NCBI RefSeq assembly: GCF_040050925.1
Contig: NZ_CP157390.1
Coordinates: forward strand, 2,418,001-2,482,000
Direction: 5' to 3'
DNA length: 64,000 nt
From: Leifsonia sp. NPDC080035
GTDB lineage: Bacteria > Actinomycetota > Actinomycetes > Actinomycetales > Microbacteriaceae
Every line of letters begins with the position of its first letter. Positions within the stretch are counted from its first letter, which is position 1. Shown piece by piece: positions 60,780 to 64,000 of the stretch. The notes under the pieces are model-generated. The model was not told the DNA's origin. It saw nothing but the letters and a program-made list of their open reading frames with translations, and made no database searches. The translations under genes and the position numbers were made by a program.

Positions 60780-61798
60780 TCACCCTCAACCGGCTCCTCT
60801 TCCTGGGCCTCGGAGCGCTGTTCTCGGCGTACCACCTGTTCCTCGCGCTCTCCTCGCTGTCCACGCCGGACAGCCCGGCACCGGCGATCGTGGCGATGGT
60901 CCTGTACGGCGTCGCGACGGTGATGAGCCTGTGGCCGACCAGCCCGACCAGGATGCCGCTCTGGCTCGCCGCCTTCGACCTCGCGGTCTGCGTGGTGATC
61001 CCCATCCTCGTCACCAGCCAGCTGGACGCGGTGAGGGACAACGGCTACGCCACCTGGTACGTCGCGGCGGTCGGCACGCTGATGACGATCTGCGCCGTGC
61101 GACGCCAGCAGTTCGTGGCGTGGGCCGGGGTCGTCTTCCTCGCCGTGCAGACCGTGGTGTGGGCGGGCTTCGGCGCTCTCGCCGGGCTGGGCGTGATCGG
61201 CTCGGTGGTGTGGGTGGGCGTCGCCGTCGTCATCTCGAACTCGCTCGCGAAGGCCGGCCGCGATGCGCTGCAGTTCGCGCGGGCCGAGCGTGAGGCGACG
61301 GAGTGGCAGGCGGCGCAGGAGGCGCACGTCATGGAGCGCCAGCTGCGCCTGCGCCAGACCTACCGCGTTGCTGCGCCGATGCTGGCGGAGATCGTCCGGC
61401 GCGGCGGCGACCTCACGGAGGCCGAGCGCAGGGAGTGCCGGTACCTCGAGGGCGCCATCCGCGACGAGATCCGCGGCCGCCGGCTGCTGAACGACGACGT
61501 CCGCCACGAGGTGATGGATGCCCGCCGGCGCGGCGTCGTTGTGTCGCTCCTCGACGAGGGCGGCATCGACGACCTCGACCAGCGCGGCCTCGACACGGTG
61601 CTCCGCCGGCTGGCGGACGCGATCCGCGGCACCACGACGGACAAGCTGATCGTCCGCACCGTCCCGCGCTCGTCGAAGACGGCCGTGACGGTCGTCGGCC
61701 TGCGGATGTCGGACGACGGCGCGGCGAACGCCCTCGGCGCGGAGTCGGACGACGACGAGGTCGACCTCTGGCTCGAGATCCCGCGCCCCATCGGCTGA
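60776..61798 (+). CDS. membrane protein with kinase-like cytosolic domain, third member of the two-component operon
   Basis: 340 residues. Six hydrophobic segments (about 1-150) resemble the kinase's sensor part; a charged helix (AEREATEWQAAQEAHVMERQ) leads into a cytosolic domain (about 195-340). That domain has a helix pair with no obvious phospho-acceptor His in an HD or HE motif, followed by a part whose strand-helix order is like an HATPase domain but without N- or G-box residues. I interpret it as a degenerate kinase that may tune the neighbouring kinase; that is inference. ATGA overlap with the kinase. Confidence 0.75.
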   Translation: MITLNRLLFLGLGALFSAYHLFLALSSLSTPDSPAPAIVAMVLYGVATVMSLWPTSPTRMPLWLAAFDLAVCVVIPILVTSQLDAVRDNGYATWYVAAVGTLMTICAVRRQQFVAWAGVVFLAVQTVVWAGFGALAGLGVIGSVVWVGVAVVISNSLAKAGRDALQFARAEREATEWQAAQEAHVMERQLRLRQTYRVAAPMLAEIVRRGGDLTEAERRECRYLEGAIRDEIRGRRLLNDDVRHEVMDARRRGVVVSLLDEGGIDDLDQRGLDTVLRRLADAIRGTTTDKLIVRTVPRSSKTAVTVVGLRMSDDGAANALGAESDDDEVDLWLEIPRPIG

Positions 61799-61825
61799 GC
61801 CGGCGCGTCCGAGCCCTGGCGGCAT

Positions 61826-61885
61826 TCGTCACGAATGGTCGCCGGTCGTCACGAATGTCGGCCGTTCGTGACGAATGAACCGCGG
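61826..61885. repeat. Three 20-bp-phased repeats with TCGTsACGAATG core
   Basis: Cores at 61826-61837, 61846-61857 and 61866-61877 are spaced exactly 20 bp apart; the 8-bp linkers differ (GTCGCCGG, TCGGCCGT, AACCGCGG). With flanking bases the first copy is the palindrome CATTCGT-C-ACGAATG (61823-61837). It lies between the end of the two-component operon and a convergent gene. Could be a multi-site operator or part of a dispersed repeat family. Confidence 0.75.
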
Positions 61886-61933
61886 CTGTCCAGCCGTCAA
61901 ATCGAGAATTCGGCTGACGGCACTTCACCTCGA

Positions 61934-62710
61934 TCAGTCGGTCCTCGTCTCCGAGCGCCGAAGGATCCGCGAGGCGAGGGCGTACGAGCCGGCCGAGACG
62001 CCGAGGAGGACGACAGCGGTCGTGGCGAGAGGCCACGTCCAGCCGCTCACTGTGCGTTCATGCAGCTGGCTTGCGGTGTTGATGTAGCTGCAGGTGACGA
62101 CGAGGGGTGGCCCGACTGAGCCGTCGATCTGCACATCAGCCGGATCTTCCGCGTCGCCGACTGCGGAATCGAACCACGTCACGCACAAGCTCGCCGGGCT
62201 CCCGGACAGCAGGTGTCTCGCAGTGAAGAATCCTGGGGAGGAGAAGTAGACGGCGAGGGGGAACGTCAGGGAAATGAGTGCGAGGCAGGCGGTGACGCCC
62301 GTCGCGCGCCAGCCCCGGACCCCCCACCTGCGCCGTAGCATGACGCCGAATACAACGGTCCCAACGACTCCTGCGGCGATCAGTGTGTAGATGAAGAGCG
62401 TCATAGGGATCGAACCCGACGGCAGGCTCTCTCGTCCGTCCGCCGCGAGAGCCCAGTCGCACGTCGTCCCGAGGGGCCATCCGTTCAGCGTCACCCGCAC
62501 GGCGTCAGGGGCTTCGGAGACGAACACACCGGGTGGGGAGGGAGTGGAGCGGCATTGGTCCTTCAACGCCGCGTAGAGCACGACGAGATACAGTGCGACT
62601 CCTGTCGTCAGGGCGGCCAGCGACCCGGCGAGAGGGAGAAGCACGGGCCGTGCATTCGACGCACGCGGTCGACTCGGACTTTCCAGACCCCGCCGAATCC
62701 AACGCATCAT
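61934..62710 (-). CDS. hypothetical membrane protein
   Basis: 258 residues with four hydrophobic segments (about 25-48, 105-128, 142-165 and 225-248). Extracellular-facing loops hold scattered Cys (DQCRSTP, GTTCDWAL, SLCVTW, VVTCSY) that could form disulfides. I do not recognise a family. Start codon uncertain: ATG at 62708-62710, or GTG at 62743 (11 residues more) with a TAGCAT box 9 nt upstream. Base composition is less GC-rich than the neighbours. Stands alone next to the hairpin-rich spacer. Confidence 0.65.
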   Translation of the reverse strand: MMRWIRRGLESPSRPRASNARPVLLPLAGSLAALTTGVALYLVVLYAALKDQCRSTPSPPGVFVSEAPDAVRVTLNGWPLGTTCDWALAADGRESLPSGSIPMTLFIYTLIAAGVVGTVVFGVMLRRRWGVRGWRATGVTACLALISLTFPLAVYFSSPGFFTARHLLSGSPASLCVTWFDSAVGDAEDPADVQIDGSVGPPLVVTCSYINTASQLHERTVSGWTWPLATTAVVLLGVSAGSYALASRILRRSETRTD

Positions 62711-62840
62711 GAGCCAAACGTGCCGGAGCTCGCCATGAAGCACAATGCTTGCATGCTAAATATCACTCTGGGCGGAGGCGATTGGGGCATGGCAGCGCGG
62801 CCGGAGTTCGCGGACACGAATCACAACCACTTAAAAGGAG

Positions 62841-62873
62841 AAAGGGGCCGACACCCGAATTGTCGGCCCCTTT
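62841..62873. terminator. Rho-independent-type hairpin with A/T flanks
   Basis: AAAGGGGCCGACA (62841-62853), loop CCCGAAT, TGTCGGCCCCTTT (62861-62873), then TTC. An AAAAGGAG run on the left makes it a terminator in either direction. Best U-tract terminator in the window, although no annotated gene ends near it. Confidence 0.8.
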
Positions 62874-62881
62874 TCAAACCC

Positions 62882-62918
62882 CGAGTCAGGGCGACAACCC
62901 GAATATCGCCCTGACTCG
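62882..62918. repeat. 13-bp-stem hairpin sharing a loop with its neighbour
   Basis: CGAGTCAGGGCGA (62882-62894), 11-nt loop CAACCCGAATA, TCGCCCTGACTCG (62906-62918). The loop contains CCCGAAT, exactly the loop of the hairpin at 62841-62873. Confidence 0.75.
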
Positions 62919-62927
62919 CCCCCAAAG

Positions 62928-62957
62928 CACTCGCCCGCTTACCCTAGTCGGCGAGTG
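62928..62957. repeat. 8-bp-stem hairpin
   Basis: CACTCGCC (62928-62935) and GGCGAGTG (62950-62957) around a 14-nt loop; third of the series of hairpins. Confidence 0.6.
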
Positions 62958-62987
62958 ATTGGCGGTGTGACTCACGAGGAGAGACAC

Positions 62988-63009
62988 CTAGCAATAACCA
63001 TATTGCTGG
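62988..63009. repeat. AT-rich inverted repeat
   Basis: CTAGCAATA (62988-62996) and TATTGCTGG (63001-63009) with loop ACCA, one G-T pair. AT-rich, unlike the other stems here. Confidence 0.55.
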
Positions 63010-63144
63010 CACTCCAAGTAAATACATAGTCGTCATTTTGGAGGACACCAGGGGGACACCGCCCGGTCTACCGCGTACACCGGCGCGCGGAATCCCGCGT
63101 GTCCCCACAGTGGGGGACGCCCGGACCGGGGTACAGAGCAGGGG

Positions 63145-63372
63145 TCAACCCGAGAACGAGCGCCACATCCCGGGGCCGGGATGGATCGGCGTGCGCAGCT
63201 GACGGCGGCTGCGCTCCCACGCGTCCGGACCGACCTGCGGGCGGGCGTCCCTGGCGGCCGCAGCCTGCTCGGCAGCGGCGGCCGTGAGCACAGCGGTGAC
63301 CGCGGCGATCTCCTCCGGGGTCACGCCGCGCGTGACGAACCGGATCTGCGACGGGTCGAGGGCCTCGCTCAC
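63145..63372 (-). CDS. accE: acyl-CoA carboxylase epsilon subunit
   Basis: 75 residues. The short Ala-rich helix ITPEEIAAVTAVLTAA type sequence (here VTPEEIAAVTAVLTAAAAE) and the C-terminal WERSRRQLRTP are typical of AccE, which holds the alpha and beta subunits together in actinobacterial complexes. GTG start at 63372 overlaps the pccB stop (GTGA). Confidence 0.88.
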   Translation of the reverse strand: MSEALDPSQIRFVTRGVTPEEIAAVTAVLTAAAAEQAAAARDARPQVGPDAWERSRRQLRTPIHPGPGMWRSFSG

Positions 63373-64000
63373 AGCGGGATGTTCCCGTGCTTCTTCGGCG
63401 GCATCGACGCGCGCTTGGTGCGGAGCGCCCGCAGCGCCTTGATGACGGAGACGCGGGAGGCGGCGGGCTCGATCACGCCGTCCAGCTCGCCGCGCTCGGC
63501 CGCGAGGAACGGGCTCGCCACGTTGTAGGTGTACTCGCTGGCGAGCCGGGCGCGCACGGCGGCGACGTCCTCGCCCGCCTCCTCCGCGCGCTTGATCTCG
63601 CCGCGGTAGAGGATGTTGACGGCGCCCTGGCCGCCCATGACCGCGATCTCGGCGGTCGGCCACGCGAGGTTGATGTCCGCGCCGAGCTGCTTGGAGCCCA
63701 TCACGATGTACGCGCCGCCGTACGCCTTGCGCGTGATGATCGTGACCAGCGGGACGGTGGCCTCCGCGTACGCGTAGAGCAGCTTGGCGCCGCGGCGGAT
63801 GACGCCGGTCCACTCCTGGTCGGTGCCGGGCAGGTAGCCGGGCACATCGACGAGCGTGAGGATCGGGATGCCGAACGCATCGCAGAACCGGACGAACCGG
63901 GACGCCTTCTCGCCGGCGTCGATGTTCAGGGTTCCGGCCATCGAGCTCGGCTGGTTCGCGACGATGCCGACCGACCGGCCCTCCACGCGGGCGAAGCCGA
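63369..64000 (-). CDS. pccB: acyl-CoA carboxylase beta (carboxyltransferase) subunit, C-terminal part
   Basis: The visible 210 codons are the C-terminal end; the N-terminus lies beyond base 64000. Conserved pieces are VGIVANQPSSMAGTLN, the LVDVPGYLPGTDQE oxyanion region and RKAYGGAYIVMG, which bind acyl-CoA and position carboxybiotin. Similar to propionyl-CoA/acyl-CoA carboxylase beta chains such as AccD5. Forms one operon with accE and, in ancestry, with maf and the alpha subunit 5.6 kb away. Confidence 0.94.
   Translation of the reverse strand, partial: GFARVEGRSVGIVANQPSSMAGTLNIDAGEKASRFVRFCDAFGIPILTLVDVPGYLPGTDQEWTGVIRRGAKLLYAYAEATVPLVTIITRKAYGGAYIVMGSKQLGADINLAWPTAEIAVMGGQGAVNILYRGEIKRAEEAGEDVAAVRARLASEYTYNVASPFLAAERGELDGVIEPAASRVSVIKALRALRTKRASMPPKKHGNIPL

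Larger units (their letters stand above)
62744..63144. other. Anomalous gene-free interval, hairpin-rich and partly AT-rich
   Basis: About 400 bp without a convincing gene. It holds a Rho-independent-type hairpin, two further long hairpins, a short AT-rich one (all listed separately) and a GTCCCC/GGGGAC stem at 63101-63118. A tract around 62980-63040 is strikingly AT-rich for this chromosome. Tandem GGAGGACACC (63040-63049) and GGGGGACACC (63051-63060) lie beside it. It may encode a structured RNA or be the scar of a mobile element; nothing in the sequence decides. Confidence 0.6.

Noticed and set aside
61823..61885. CRISPR array
   Set aside because: Only three 12-bp cores with 8-bp linkers, far too short for repeats and spacers, and no cas genes.
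62395..62425. GGTTCGATCCC-like sequence on the minus strand resembling a tRNA T arm
   Set aside because: The flanking stem does not pair beyond two or three bases, no anticodon or D arm is found, and the sequence is coding in the membrane protein gene.
62749..62958. 69-codon frame across the hairpin region
   Set aside because: It reads straight through two strong hairpins, has no ribosome binding site and an atypical composition.
62967..63029. Twenty-codon frame starting at GTG 62967 with a hydrophobic C-terminus
   Set aside because: Too short, no ribosome binding site, and it runs through the AT-rich inverted repeat; more likely chance.
62744..63144. tmRNA, RNase P RNA or 6S RNA in the spacer
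   Set aside because: None of the conserved ends or core sequences of these RNAs is present.

Overview
The window is a gene-dense, very GC-rich chromosomal segment of an actinomycete. The gene set suggests a Microbacteriaceae-like (Leifsonia-type) heterotroph. Supporting points are a GTP-type PEP carboxykinase, a ribD-ribE-ribBA-ribH operon behind an FMN riboswitch, a pccB/accE plus maf/accA acyl-CoA carboxylase neighbourhood, LCP and GT4 mannosyltransferase envelope genes, class E-like (LAxTG) sortase signals, and many start codons that sit 6-8 nt behind a TANNNT box (leaderless genes). The family assignment is inference from gene content. I see no tRNA, rRNA, CRISPR array, transposase or integrase.

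Layout: 0-7 kb has a truncated XRE regulator, pckG, an ABC exporter and a three-gene ABC-2 exporter (ATPase plus two permeases). 7-10.3 kb has an MFS symporter, a DUF2269-like membrane protein, a RibD-C/DHFR-like reductase and a VOC protein. 10.3-14 kb is the riboflavin operon with its riboswitch. 14.1-19.5 kb is a glycerol catabolic locus (SorC-type regulator, glpD, glpF, glpK) carrying two near-identical palindromes that I propose are the regulator's operators. 19.6-29.6 kb is mixed: LCP protein, HAD/GNAT/trpS overlap operon, exonuclease III, YihY, small membrane and unknown genes, a wall-anchored propeller/Ig protein and an epimerase. 29.7-33.2 kb is sdhCDAB. 33.3-37.1 kb has a small ORF, manC, a GT4 glycosyltransferase and corA.

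37.3-45.6 kb is a nucleoside uptake and salvage cluster: BMP lipoprotein, ATPase, two permeases, cdd, deoA and add. A PTS IIA-IIB pair without a IIC follows. 46.4-54 kb has an ArsR/MFS divergent pair, phosphohexomutase, purine nucleoside phosphorylase (also salvage), a redox-cysteine-free Lpd-like flavoprotein and a Na+/H+ antiporter. 54.1-55 kb is an AbiEi-like/DUF559 fusion. 55-64 kb is the acyl-CoA carboxylase locus: accA and maf on the minus strand are separated from accE-pccB by a plus-strand TRAM methyltransferase, a response regulator/histidine kinase/third membrane-protein module, a lone membrane gene and about 400 bp of unusually AT-rich, hairpin-filled DNA.

Most of the window is ordinary core genome. 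The parts that most deserve a second look are the 61.8-63.14 kb interval (20-bp-phased repeats, then stacked hairpins with a shared loop sequence), the three-component regulatory module with a kinase-like third protein, the paired glycerol operators, the palindrome between sdhC and the small ORF, and the window-wide leaderless promoter pattern.
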